From Platerodrilus igneus (lineage: Eukaryota; Arthropoda; Insecta; Coleoptera; Lycidae), in contig JARFIW010000658.1 of NCBI GenBank assembly GCA_036346225.1, forward strand, positions 1,736,001 through 1,800,000: a stretch of DNA of 64,000 nt, read 5' to 3'. Each line of letters opens with the position of its first letter. Position 1 is the stretch's first letter. The notes under the pieces are model-generated. The model was not told the origin of the DNA and did no database searches. It saw nothing but the letters and a program-made list of their open reading frames with translations. Both the position numbers and the translations under genes were made by a program. This document shows, piece after piece, positions 24,309 to 36,578 of the stretch.

Positions 24309-25175
24309 TTGCAAGTAACTATAACTACCACTGTAGGTCAGTTCGATAACCCCTACTACAAAATTCAGCGTATAAATCGATTGGCAGCTTCTAACCTTGG
24401 AAATGTAATCAAGAGAAGGGTTGGAACCTCATGCCATAACTTGGTGAAGGCTATTTTGTCTCCTGCAGCTTTCTATTCCAAAACAACTGAATTTGGAAAG
24501 ATGTATGAATCTGTAGCAATAAGTTTATTGGCAGAAACTTTAGGCATAGAAATTCAACCTAGTGGACTTTATATAGATGTGGATTATCCATTTTTAACAG
24601 CGTCGCCGGATGGTAATTTTTTCAAACTACTTCATTACAGCCTTCGTGAGCAATTATTTATCTTTTCTAAGGGTTAATTGGTCACAATACCTTGGTTGAA
24701 GTGAAATGTTTACCCAAAGTAAAAAACATGGCATGACTTTAGAGCAAGCTGCAAAAAAGGGAGACATTTGTTTACAATCTGTAAATGGGATGCAGAGCTT
24801 GAAAAAGAAACATAATTATTATTACCAGGTACTTTACATTAGGGTTTTAAAAAATGTAATCGTATAAATTGAATGTTTTTAGATTCAGGGCCAACTTCAA
24901 TCTCGAAAAGGGACGTATGTTATTTTGCCGTGTTTATTAGCAATGAGTCACCGTTGTACATTGAGAAAATAACACGCGATGACGATTTGTGGACAAAAAC
25001 AATGCTTCCAAAATTAGAGTCTTTTTATATGAACTGTATTTGTCCGGAAATCGTATGCGAGAACTTAAAAAAAGGACTAAGGCGTGTTGATCCCGATTAT
25101 ATAAGGAATGCTCAAAAACTAAAACAGTTGGCAAAGTATAATACACCCTTCAATATTTCAATCATATACTTTTAA
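24309..25175 (+). pseudogene. YqaJ-like recombinase/exonuclease domain, downstream part of the Mutator-like gene
   Basis: The reading from about 24340 has VGTSCHNLVKAIL, then KTTEFGKMYESVAISLLAE and FLTASPDGN, followed after a short intron-like break by LIGHNTLVEVKC. The spaced E...D...E-x-K residues are the PD-(D/E)xK nuclease signature of YqaJ domains. Further pieces (near 24740-24830 and 24890-25110) contain QGQLQ and DVCYFAVF, seen at the end of this domain. Stops and frameshifts occur within each piece. In insects this nuclease domain often follows a Mutator-like domain, so I treat it as the C-terminal half of the same gene. Confidence 0.72.
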
Positions 25176-26069
25176 AAATTTTACCTTTTAGAAAAAAGAA
25201 GATACACTTGATTAGTGACTATTGACGTAGTAGACTAGGCCTACATGGGGGATACCACTTGTAAAAAAAAGCTTGCCGAGTACCTTACCTCTAATCGCAT
25301 ATATTTTCGGCATTTGTGTTTTAGCGATTAAGGTGGCGTGGAAACGGGTATGGTTATATAGAATGATTATGTGCAAAATAGAAATCGTATACGAGTGTAT
25401 AATGTCAAAATTGTTGATAATATCAGTGTACTTTGTTATTCTGTGTATGCCTTTGGATGTGATAATTTATATTTAGTTTATGTGTTTGAAACTTGCTAAT
25501 CTTTCTGCTGTTTTTTGAGAATATATGTACAAATATATTTATATACACCTAATAATGGGATTATTTATAAAAATGAGGTCTTTGGGTAGTTGGATCGGTC
25601 AAAAATAGACATGCTCTGATTAGCTAAAATCCTATGTTTTCAATTTCTAGTTATAAATAGAATGGTGCATTGCTACATATCCTGACATAAAACGGTTGTT
25701 TATTTAAAAATTTCGACAATATGCACGTATTTAGAATTAGTACCAAAAACTTTATTTTATATTATAGTTATCGAATAAATCGATTTTCAACAAACTCACT
25801 TTTATTGTAAACTACTGCAGAAGTTGACTTCTCCGACAAATTTTATTCTTCGCCGACAAACTTCAGAGTACGCAGTAAACAAATGTACAAATCTTAATAC
25901 CAAGAAACTGCCACACTAACAAAACTTATATTCTTGCAAAATTTAGAACAAAACATTACATTGCACCACAAAATCTCAAACAAGCTTTACAATACTCGAT
26001 GTATAAAGCACAACCACAGCATTTGTGATAGTTATTCTATCGCCGCTTTTTATTGATGGTGCCAAGTAC
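25176..26069. other. No recognised gene
   Basis: AT-rich, unclassified. Confidence 0.3.
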
Positions 26070-27757
26070 CAGTGGCGTGCATGTGAGATAAACAAAAAGG
26101 CAATGCCTACCGTAGAAAAAGTACGAATTTATAAGTATATTTTATATTTTTTTATTTTAATAATACATTATCAAGTTTAATTTAAATACATTTACATTTT
26201 CAATTACAAGTAATTTATATTAATTTGAATACTTCTAATAACAAATTAATTTATTACAAATATTATTGTCAATATTCCGCCAAAAATAAAAAGGCAAACA
26301 CAAGCACGCCCAGAATAACCGAATAGATGCATGCACAAGATATTATGAATGATGCAGCGTGTAGGTATACCATAACAAACTCGTGAAGGCACAAACAGAT
26401 GATTCTATGCATTCTTGCAGACATTCACAGGCAGTGCTTTTAGTAGAAAGCAAAAGCGTAAATCTTGGTCGCGCATTATCGTTTACCATCGATCGTGATA
26501 GTTGTAGACTGGTAACGACTTGACCAGTCTTGACGCGTCCGCAGAGTAACTTCTTTGTGTTGTATTCATTTTATCGATAATACAATATCATATACATAAT
26601 AAAGAATAATCAATACTTCTGTGACAAGTGTTTACTGTTTGTGAGTGTAGTGACAGTGCAGATATGAATTTCATTCAGAGATTAAAAATGAATAAATTTA
26701 ATACTAAAACGTATAACGAAAAACAAGTAGTAATTGTAATTGGACGACCTACTCTATCTCTAAAATTACAACAGAAAAAGAACTGTAAGTTTTATAATCA
26801 AACTAAACACTCTTTTTGAACTGTTAAGAACTTAGCAACATTTTTTCATACTAGCACCAAGCGTATAGAATTTTATAATCAATTTTGTTCAATAAATTTA
26901 CCATGTGTTGTACAAACTCGTTGGGTTTATAATTCGAGAACCATCAATGTAATTTTTAGTGAACACAAAAATCTGATTGAACTCTTCACTGAAATTACCA
27001 AAAATCCGATCAATTGGGATTCAGAAACGCTTTCTGCAGCTAGAATTTATGAATTTATTTTAAGCGACTTTGAATTTAATTACTTTTTATCAATATTTAA
27101 CAGAATTTTTATACAGACTTGTGTGCTTTTTAACGTAATACAGTCAAAAGTTGTAGATAGTGGGTATTGCCTTAAAAAATTGAAGAGTTTAAAACTCTTT
27201 GTTGAAATGTTCTATAATGAAAGTGATGAAATATACGAAAAAACTTTAACTTTTTGCGGAGAACTAAGAAGACGAAACGTAAGTGGTATAAAACTTTACT
27301 ACAGACGCATCTTTCGTGAACTAGCGGATAATATAATAAAAAGTGAAATTTCTGATCGCTATTTAGAAATTAGTAAACTATGTTTTTTCGTCTTTTGGAT
27401 CACGATTCTTTTTCTAGTTATAACTCTGAATTCCCAAAAAAGCTTTCTTCAGAATTAAAAACAAGGTACAGAGAAAGATTTGAATTTGACCGCCTTAAAA
27501 ACGAGTTGATTTGTTTGTACTCCTCATCAGAATTTGCAGATCTTAATTCGTACGAAATCATCCGATTCTGCGAAGAAAAAATATGTCATATATTTCCCCA
27601 ACTAATGGCATTGGCCAAATTGATTGTAACAATTCCGGCAAGTAGCGCATTTGCAGAACGATCATTTTCTGGTCTAAAACGGATTCATACTTACCTGCAT
27701 AATACTCAGGGACAAGAGCGGTTAAATAACTTAGCCATTATTTCTTTTGTAAAGTAG
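26070..27757 (+). pseudogene. hAT-superfamily transposase remnant (ZMYM1-like)
   Basis: The left end at 26070 starts CAGTGGCGTGCATG, the hAT-type terminal repeat. Coding pieces: 26628-26819 (N-terminal), about 26820-27380 in a shifted frame with VVQTRWVYNSR (the RW motif before the second acidic residue), and 27380-27757 with MALAKLIVTIPASSAFAERSFSGLKRI, the hAT dimerisation domain, ending in a natural stop. The DNA-binding BED finger is not seen and no matching right terminal repeat was found, so the copy is incomplete. hAT transposases cut and paste with 8 bp duplications; the flank could not be checked. Confidence 0.78.
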
Positions 27758-28977
27758 GTAGTGCAAGAACTAAAACGAACTTCTAGTTTCTATGACAATA
27801 TATTGTGCAGAGTACATAATGTCACAATTGAAGCGTCGGAGCCTTGCATTTTCGATTAAAAATCTATTTAGAATGGCTTTTTCAAAAATTTAACTTGTTT
27901 ATTTTCATCTACACACACACACCCAGGAACACTATACAAAAATAATTAGAACAATTAACAACACACAAACAAATTTACAGCTCCCGCACGGAAGAGAACA
28001 CTCTTGACCAAACCTATCAAACATGCAAAGATACATATGGGGGTCATGGGCACCTAAAGAAAACATTTTTCATAAATTTTGCCTGTCCATTCTGATGTAC
28101 ACACCCAAAAAAATCATATAAAAAATCAGAGTATAGAACTGTATACAAAAACACATTGCAGCGCCTGCTTAGAAAACATTTCTAAATTAGATTATAAGAA
28201 TATTGCTTGCACAATAATTTTGCGCCATATAAATGTGTTCAAAATGTCAGAAACGGATAAATTCATTACCACTAATATATATTATTTAACGAAAATTGAA
28301 AGCATAACTATCAATTTTTATTGGTCTAAGATATTGATCAAATAAGCCCTTTTGGGATGTCCCCGAGTGTGGTGAGTTGCTATAAAAGGCTATTATAAAC
28401 CATAAAACAAGCATTGGCAAGCCTATAATTTTAATTTATACCTAAGTACCTTCAAGGTTTTTATTTTAAAATAACAATAAAGCCTAAATAACGCTTTGTG
28501 AAGTATTTACTAATTATTAAAACTACAAAATCTAATTCATATTGAGATTGCTGTTGTATCTAACAAAAGCAAACAATATCCGTAAACTAAATATGTTGTC
28601 TTATTAATTATACACGGTCTACGTGGAGTTATAGTATGTCAAGTATCTGTTAGATTTCCTTATCCAATGAGCTTTAAACACTTTATTGCTCTGGTTTGAT
28701 GCACTTCCCGGCGATTATCGTTCTCCCTTTTACATTGACGGATTGCAGGAAATGTTTGTTGCAGTCACGTCTAATTGCGATACACTCACTTACATAAAAA
28801 TAGCCTAGCGATACCTTCGTAAAACTTGGTGAACTGTTGGGAATGTTCCCACATACCGACTAGTTTAAATCCACACTGCGCTTATGAAAAATACTTCTGG
28901 CACAATCATAGATAGGAAAATTCAACAAAACAATTTATTTTTTAGTGCATTTTATAGCAAGAAAAAATTCTGAAGAT
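27758..28977. other. No recognised gene
   Basis: Unclassified AT-rich sequence including a short CA-rich run near 27912. Bases 28889-28913 are the reverse complement of about 36103-36128 with one mismatch (see findings). Confidence 0.35.
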
Positions 28978-28981
28978 GATG

Positions 28982-30251
28982 TGTAATGTCCGTTTCCAAT
29001 TACTACTAACTGCTAATAGATCAATAGTAATGGATATTACAATATCATAAGGTTTCCTTTTTTAAAATATAATAATAATTTAGATAAAGCACAAAAAGAA
29101 AAGCACTATTGAATAATTACTGTTTTTCTCTACAGATAACACATGATGTGAGTAATGATTGGTTTTAATTAAAGTATATCTCAGTGGAGAGCATGGATTT
29201 ATTCAGGGTGGGTTCTCACACAACTCTCAAGATTGCCCCTCTTTGTACACTCTTTCTTAGGTTGCTCCCTCAGCAGCTTCTGACTTTACCTGAATCTAAT
29301 AACTTAATATAAGTCCCATCTTATGGGGTGCAGTTACGGAAACTACTGTATCTACCTTAATTGTACATTTATTTAATACAGAGTCCAACTTTAACATTTA
29401 CAATAAAGAAATGAGCTTCTAACTACACTATACATAGAACTGAAAAATATAAGCAACTCCCAGATCTTTTGGCCAATAAGATTGTCTTATAAAACTAAAA
29501 TATTCACTTACCCTTATACTTAACTATTTACAATTAATGACTACTGGTTCCGTTCATAATGGTGAACTAACTAATTTGATTTCTTCTTTAACAGGACATT
29601 TAATCTATAGGAGGTCCAACTGCTGATTGAGAGCTTCCTATACTTATTTCTTCTGCCAACTTAAACTGGACTTTTGCTTAAATTGATGACTTCTTGACTA
29701 CAGATTGAACTTAAGTGCAAAAAGTAATGGCTCTATTGTTATAATGTGCTCACAAGCACCAACTGATTTGCACCCTGCAATTGTTTTAAGTTTTAAAAAT
29801 AATTATAATATAATTCAGGTGAATGCAGCCAACACCAACTAAAATTGATACTGCACCACCCAAGTCTCAAGTACAAGTGCCCTGTCTTTTCATATACACA
29901 CTCACCCCCAAGCAACTCAGAAACCAGTAAGCACTTAGAATGTTACTTTAATCTATACATGGAAGTTTAAAAGAATAATCAGTCCACTTCTTTCAGCCAT
30001 TCACAAACCAGAACCTGGGTGTTTAAATTCCTAGAAATGATAGACTATTGATATACCTGTTATATCTTTAAACAATGACTAATGCTACTTTCTACTTGGG
30101 AATTTTCCACTAACTACCTTTATTTTAAATTTTGCCCAAAGCTGTACTCCACATTATTCTAAATACAACTATTACTATTACAATGATCTGTTAATAAAAA
30201 ATATATGTATATTTTTTAAATCTTCCTTTAGCTAAGGATTTAGTCATTACA
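28982..30251 (-). repeat. 3' LTR of Gypsy B
   Basis: 1270 bp. Matches 34696-35956 almost throughout, with a few small indels (for example a duplicated CAAGTCTCAAGTA block near 29870). Confidence 0.93.
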
Positions 30252-30470
30252 ATACTCCTGGTTTTAATTTGATAAATTGGTTGTTCCTTAATTTTGAACA
30301 ATTAAAATCTTAAACTTAACACTATTTACACTTTGAACTGCAACTTTCATAGATCACACTCCCAAGAGTTCTAATATTCCTTAGTCTAGTTTACCCTTCA
30401 CCCTTATGCACTAAAAATTGACTCCCCCGTTCCATGATTGTATACCCTACACTAATCATTTACAAACTAC
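30252..30470 (-). other. 3' untranslated region of Gypsy B
   Basis: Between integrase remains and the 3' LTR; no coding signal. Confidence 0.5.
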
Positions 30471-30853
30471 CCAGTACTATTTCTAACCCTACAATTATTT
30501 GACTTTTTTATCTCTTTTTTTTACCTTATCGAATTATTTATTCTGTATGGTTTCAAATTTGTCACGTTTTGGGTATATTTTATTTTATGGGATTCAGGGT
30601 CTTTGAGAACGTAGGCATTTTCATATATCCTTTTGTCAACCTCGAAAGGTCCTTCATAAAGTAAGAAAAACTATTTAATTTCCCTTTCCAAAGCCGAGGA
30701 TTTAAAATGTGTTTTTACAAGTACCAAATCTCCAGGTTCATATGTAATGGGTTTGACATTGCGATCATGCCTTTCCTTTCGCTTATTCGCTTTAGTCATA
30801 TATAATCCACCATTCTTCTCTTGACTTGCTCCTACGAAATAATAAATAGCCAT
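30471..30853 (-). pseudogene. Gypsy B integrase C-terminal remnant
   Basis: The minus-strand reading begins with a fragment ending in KANKRKERHDR, then PGDLVLVKTHF, the start of the integrase C-terminal domain. After a stop/shift it continues with LLYEGPFEV, the GPY/F-type motif. The zinc-binding end and the whole DDE core are missing: the RNase H reading ends in a partial GYLLFRR-like integrase N-terminus and jumps to this tail within about 60 bp. Confidence 0.8.
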
Positions 30854-31757
30854 GAATAGTGAAACGCCTTTCTAACTCAGCCTGTTTCCCCTGTGAATTA
30901 CTAATTAATTCATTTTTAATCCAACTAATCTGTTTATCTTTAGCCTGACTTTCCGCTAAATTGCTTAATAATCTTTTCAAATTACTGTTATCTTGAATCT
31001 TCACACTACTTGGTGCAACAGTAATAGGTTGATCCCTTTTTTCCCCTTCATACCCATATCTAGATAAGAAATCTGCTATAACATTATCTTTGCCTTTACG
31101 ATATATAATCTCTAATTTATACTCTTGTAAGTAAATGCACCAGCGCATTAGCCGAGCACTTAAAGCCTTACACGTAAAGAGAAATTCAAGAGCCCTATGG
31201 TCCGTTAAAACAAAAATTTGATATCCCAATATAAACTTTCGAAATTTTTTGCATCCAAAAACTATTCCCAGTAATTCCAACTCAGTTATGCAATAATGAC
31301 TTTTAGCAACTAATAAGCTTCGACTAGCGAAGGGTATACTATAGACTTCTCCTTTGTCACCCATTTGAAACAAGTGTGTGCCAAGCACCTTGGTGGATGC
31401 ATCGGTCTCTAAAAAAAATGGTTTATTAAAATCCGGATGTTTTAGTTCAACAGCAGCAGTAAACACCTTTATTTTATCAAAATTCTCCCTCTCACTTATG
31501 ACCCAATTCCATTTACTATTCTTTTCCAATAAGTGCGTTAAATTTGATGTTAGTATTGCATGTTCTTGTATAAAATTTCCGTAAAAATGAAAAAATCCTA
31601 AAAAAGATTGAAGATCTTTTTTGTTTCGAGGCTCAGGAAAGTCCTGAATGGCCTGTATCTTACTAGGATCAGCTTTGATTCCTTCAGCACTGATAATATA
31701 TCCTAAAAATTTTATTTCATTCTTTAGAAATTCGGATTTACTTGCTTTAACTGTCAT
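30792..31757 (-). pseudogene. Gypsy B RT C-terminus and RNase H
   Basis: A 321-residue reading: EIKFLGYIIS and LQSFLGFFHFYGNF (RT connection), then RNase H with FFLETDAS (catalytic Asp), ELELLGIVFG (Glu), IFVLTDHRAL (Asp) and VIADFLSR. Directly follows 31776-32593, from which a stop/shift near 31760-31776 separates it. RNase H removes the RNA template during cDNA synthesis. Confidence 0.9.
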
Positions 31758-31775
31758 ACCGGCTTCCCTTAATCT

Positions 31776-32593
31776 TCATAAGACTGCATCCAATTGTTGA
31801 ATATGTTCTGAGATTGTCGATGACGCTATTAAAATATCATCAACATATATAGTAGCAAAACTGAGGACCTCAGGGCCTAAAACGGCATCTAAACATTTAC
31901 TAAACACGGCCACCGATACATTAAGCCCAAAAGGTAAAACTTTAAAATGATAGCTACGTCCATTTACCAGAAAAGCTGTTAACGGACGACTCCATTTATT
32001 TAATTTAACCTGCCAGTATCCACTTGTTAGATCAAGCGCAGTTAGATACTTAGTTCCATTAAATCTTTGCAATAATTCTTTCATAGTAGGGGGCGACTCC
32101 CTATCTGGTATTAATATTTTGTTTAGCTCGCGTGCGTCTAAACAGATCCTTACTGATCCATCCTTTTTAGTAACAATAACGATTGGATTTGAATATGGTG
32201 AGCTTGACCTCTCAATAATTCCAAAGTCTACATCCGTTCTATTTCTTTTCCTACCGCCTCTCTCTTCGAAAAAGGGATGGGAGATGATCGCTTTACAAAT
32301 GGTACATGCTCTTGAGTGTGCAAGGAGCATTCAAACTTGGTGCATAATCCCGGTATATCCGAAAAAACTACTTTATGCTTTTCTTTAATTTGTTCAACTA
32401 ATTGACTATCGGATATTGAATGCACGTTCATATACGAATCACTACTGTGCCTTCTGGAATGATCATTTTCATCATCCCAAGGAGGTAACTGTACCGGGCA
32501 CTTTGTACACTGATATTGTAGTATACTATCCTCCTCTAAATCTTCATCCACACTTTGCTTTAAATCTAATAAAATACTTATGCCATATTTCAC
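31776..32593 (-). pseudogene. Gypsy B reverse transcriptase
   Basis: Two overlapping minus-strand readings (32228-32593 and 31776-32330) joined by a frameshift near 32240. Motifs: SSSPYSNPIVIVTKKDGS, RICLDARELNKI, YLTALDLTSGYWQ (motif A, catalytic Asp), FKVLPFGLN and IYVDDILIASS (YVDD box intact). The upstream reading is the protease-RT linker with an HTQEHVPFVKRSSPIP entry motif. Confidence 0.9.
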
Positions 32594-32622
32594 ATCGTAA
32601 TCTTCATTTGAATTTTCCTGCT

Positions 32623-33237
32623 CTATGACCGCTTAAAAGTTTTTCTAACACTCGAAAATTGTTCAGAAACATCATTATTTCCATCTACAGCAAAAAGTAC
32701 AAACTTTTGCGGTTCACTATGGTTATCTTCTACAAAATTTTCAACAAAGGTTTCATTATCAATTTTAAAGTTAATACTTTTATTTTCAAAATCTAATTTT
32801 ACATTATATTTTGTAACCCAATCCATACCTAAAATGACGGGGATATTTATATTTTTCACAATTAGAAAAACAATAGGCATTATTCGATTTGCAATGTTGA
32901 CCTCTATTAATGCTTGTCTTTTTACCTTAGTGATTCTGCCCGTAACCCCTTGAATTGACACTCCAACTACAGGAAGAATCAAAATATCATTGTTTGTGGC
33001 CTCCAATGCATGTAGAGTCTCTTCTGACATTATGCTTACTGTACTCCCTGTATCTAACAGGGCTTGAAAGTAATCCTCATTTACATAACATTTAATTTTG
33101 GGTGTATAAGCTACGTTTTTATTACAATTATCCACATCTATTACTTCTTCAATGTGATTATTTATTTCGGCTTTTTTGCCAGATTTGAGTATTTCCCAAA
33201 AATTAGTAAAAAAGTTTATATATTGTTGTTGCTCCAT
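32623..33237 (-). CDS. Gypsy B protease (retropepsin) reading
   Basis: 204 residues, intact. Catalytic motif ALLDTGSTVSIM near residue 62, flap region GVSIQGVTG, and the second-half motif PVILGMDWV. Cleaves Gag-Pol. Separated from the RT reading by a stop at 32623, so originally part of one pol polyprotein. Confidence 0.88.
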   Translation of the reverse strand: MEQQQYINFFTNFWEILKSGKKAEINNHIEEVIDVDNCNKNVAYTPKIKCYVNEDYFQALLDTGSTVSIMSEETLHALEATNNDILILPVVGVSIQGVTGRITKVKRQALIEVNIANRIMPIVFLIVKNINIPVILGMDWVTKYNVKLDFENKSINFKIDNETFVENFVEDNHSEPQKFVLFAVDGNNDVSEQFSSVRKTFKRS

Positions 33238-33355
33238 TGATTGTTTGGGTAACCGAGCTACAGGAGCTTGTGGCTGTTACATTTAGTTTGGGGTCACATT
33301 GTTAACTACTACTGATACTTCCTCGTTTGGCTCTTCCATTACCCTATTTCCTACA

Positions 33356-34621
33356 TTAGTTTTCCACTCTTATCCCTTGACATGGCCTGTGATTATTAAA
33401 AAATCCCCTTTGTGAAACAAAATTTGTTCTTTCGGTCCTATATCGCTGATTCCCAACTCCCCTATTTGTATTACCTGCATAGTGCCTTTCGTTCCTATGG
33501 TTACTCTGATCATTCCTATTTCCCTGCTTATCTAGACTCCCAATTACCGTTAACAAGCTATCCACATTATCGATCTGTGCTGCTAATAATAACCGTTCAA
33601 TTTCGAAGGGAAAGTGTTTAATAATTGCATCTACAAAGATGCTCTCATTCATTGGCGGTTGCAAAAACTGAATTTTCTCTACCCAATGCCATACATGGTG
33701 CTTCATGCTACCTGACTGGGTGTTAAATGATCTCGGTTCATGTATCTGATGCCTCACTTGTTCTTGTATACGTGGTGACCAATAAGTACATAAAAAACTT
33801 GACTTGAAATCTCCGAACGTAGTCCACTGCGACTGTAGATGTGAAGACCAAATAAGTGTGTCTCCTTCTAAACTATTTATAGCAAAATTTATTTTCCTCC
33901 TTTCATTCATTTTAGTGGTTTCAAAATATGCCTCTAAACTCTGAATAAACCTAACAGGATGCATAGACCTGCGATTTTTGTCGAATTTAACTTTATCTAA
34001 ATTATTTGCATTGATAGTATTAACCTGAATTCTGTTTCCCAGGTAATTCCCCTCATTTTCCTGCATTTTATTATGCAAATCTTGTATATCTTTAATGTAT
34101 TAACACTTACATCCAGTAGCTTTTCAACTTTAACTAAATCTACTTCGCAGCTGGATATCCTGTTAATCGTATGCTTAATATTCTCATTAGATATTTTAAT
34201 ATTGGTTTCCCACTTTATTTCATTTTCTTTTACTGTATCCTCTATTTTACTAATCCTGTCTCTGACTGGTTTAATTTCATTCTCCATCTCCTGTACTAAT
34301 TCCTCTTTTACTTCTACATTCATTTAATTTCCTTAATTCCTCAACTTGATTCCCAAATTTTTCACTAATTATATTTATCCCCTCATTTAATTTTAAGTTA
34401 TCAATTTTTATTTCCTCTTTTAATTTTAAGTTATCTATTTGAATGCTTTCAACAATATTTCGGGTCATGCTCTGAAGATATTTAAATAAATTTGCAATGT
34501 CCCCTTTTTCCCGAATCTTCATTTGCATGTCCCGTTCTGCCTTTTCCCACTCTTCCAACGGGATACTTTTGTCTGCCTCGTCACCCTCACTCATTTTTTT
34601 TGCACTTACTTTCAATTTCAA
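33356..34621 (-). pseudogene. Gypsy B gag
   Basis: Three overlapping readings: 34277-34621 (start MKLKVSAKKM, charged coiled coil), 33997-34323 (continued coiled coil with heptads) and 33356-34078 (capsid-like: HPVRFIQSLEAYF, INFAINSLEGDTLIWW-like, FGDFKSSFLCTYWS). The capsid motif set is that of Gypsy Gag (retrotransposon gag family). No CCHC zinc knuckle; the C-terminus is Asn/Arg-rich instead. Two frameshifts. Confidence 0.85.
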
Positions 34622-34695
34622 ACTCTAATAAATTTTACGAGGGATTTTATAATCTCGAGAGTCGTGTTTCGAGCCCCATTTTTTGTGTGCCAAAT
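34622..34695 (-). promoter_or_regulatory. Gypsy B leader with primer-binding site
   Basis: Minus strand, directly after the 5' LTR: 3 nt, then TGGCACACAAAAAATGGGG. TGG pairs with the CCA end of a tRNA. The rest does not match a tRNA I can name. Confidence 0.5.
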
Positions 34696-35956
34696 TGTAA
34701 TGTCCGTTTCCAATTACTACTAACTGCTAATAGATCAATAGTAATGGCTATTACAATATCATAGGTTTTCCTTTTTTTTTAAATATAATAATAATGTAGA
34801 TAAAGCACAAAAAGAAAAGCACTAATGAATAATTACTGTTTTTCTCTACAAATAATACATGATGTGAGCAATGATTGGTTTTAATTAAAGTATAACTCAG
34901 CGGAGAGCATGGATTTATTCAGGGTGGGTTCTCACACAACTCTCAAGACTGCCCCTCTTTGTACACTCTTTCTTAGGTTGCTCCCTTAGCAGCTTCTAAC
35001 TCCACCTGAATCTAATAACTCAATATAAGTCCCATCTTATGGGGTGCAGTTACGGAAACTACTGTATCTACCTTAATTGTACATTTATTTAATACAGAGT
35101 CCAACTTTAACATTTACAATAAAGAAATGAGCTTCTAACTACGGACTATACATAGAACTGAAAAATATCAGCAACTCCCTGATCTTTTGGCCAATAAGAT
35201 TGTCTTATAAAACTAAAATATTCACTTACCCTTATACTTAACTATTTACAATTAATGGCTTCTGGTTCCGTTCATAATGGTGAACTAACTATTTTGATTT
35301 CTTCTTTAACAGGACATTTAATCTATAGGAGGTCCAACTGCTGATTGAGAGCTTCCTATTCTTATTTCTTCTGCCAACTTAAACTGGACTTTTGCTTACA
35401 TTGATGACTTCTTGACTACAGATTGAACTTAAGTGCAAAAAGTAAAGGCTCTATTGTTATAATGTGCTCACAAGCACCAACTGATTTGCACCCTGCAATT
35501 GTTTTAAGTTCTAAAAATAATTATAATATAATTCAGGTGAATGCAGTCAGCACTAACTAAAATTGATACTGCACCACCCAAGTGCCCTGTCTTTTCATAT
35601 ACACACTCACCCCCAAGCAACTCAGAAACCAGTAAGCACTTAGAATGTTACTTTAATCTATACATGGAAGTTTAAAAGAATAATCAGTCCACTTCTTTCA
35701 GCCATTCACAAACCAGAACCTGGGTGTTTAAATTCCTAGAAATGATAGACTATTGCTATACCTGTTATATCTTTAAACAATGACTAATGCTACTTTCTAC
35801 TTGGGAATTTTCCACTAACTACCTTTATTTTAAATTTTGCCCAAAGCTGTACTCCACATTATTCTAAATACAACTATTACTATTACAATGTTCTGTTAAT
35901 AAAAAATATATGTATATTTTTTAAATCTTCCTTTAGCTGAGGATTTAGTCATTACA
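34696..35956 (-). repeat. 5' LTR of Gypsy B
   Basis: 1261 bp partner of 28982-30251. Contains the promoter and polyadenylation signals of the element by position. Confidence 0.93.
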
Positions 35957-35960
35957 GATG

Positions 35961-36578
35961 GTACAAAAATTACAATATTTTATTTAATTCAACTATAAAC
36001 AAATTCCAAAATATTCAAAATTAAATTCACAATTTTGATTTTTTGTCATTATCTTCTTTGATTTTTTTTAAAACCAACTCCACTTCCAGAATTAAAAAAA
36101 AGGCCTATCTAAGATTGTGCCAGAAGAATCAGGAGAGAATTTCCCCAGTCTTAAATACAAGGTAAAAGAAACTCCATCTAATTAGTATACAATATATTAA
36201 ACATAAACACCTTATAAAAAAATGTTAATAAAATACGATGTAAATAAAATAGATAGTTTGTGTATTGACAACTTAATAAATGGTTGTTACAATATCCCTT
36301 TATTTTCACTGCCACCATATTTACAATATTATTAGCAATCTCTTCCATTCGTTCCTCTTCTAATAAGGCATTTTGTGTAATATCACAGTATAGTTTATAT
36401 GTATACAAGGCACTTGCATAGTGTATTAAATTGGCATTGATTTGTAGAAATCACTTAACAGTCAGAGAAAAACGAACGGAAAATTATCGTAAATGTAAGT
36501 ATGCTAAGAATAAAACTACAAATTACAGATCAACTGAGATAAGCCATTAAATATAGGAATAAAAGATTAACGAACAAC
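35961..36578. other. 3' flank of VAMP copy B
   Basis: AT-rich region downstream of the minus-strand VAMP gene, presumably including its 3' UTR. The open frame at 36178-36408 is probably chance. Confidence 0.35.

Larger units (their letters stand above)
28982..35956 (-). mobile_element. Ty3/Gypsy LTR retrotransposon B, near full length (6975 bp)
   Basis: LTRs at 28982-30251 and 34696-35956 flank gag-protease-RT-RNase H on the minus strand. The element is bounded by the target duplication GATG (28978-28981 and 35957-35960). LTRs start TGTAATG and end CATTACA. On the minus strand a TGG-initial sequence (TGGCACACAAAAAATGGGG) follows the 5' LTR after 3 nt and is the likely primer-binding site, tRNA not identified. 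The two LTRs are highly similar, so insertion was fairly recent. The integrase core is deleted. Confidence 0.93.
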
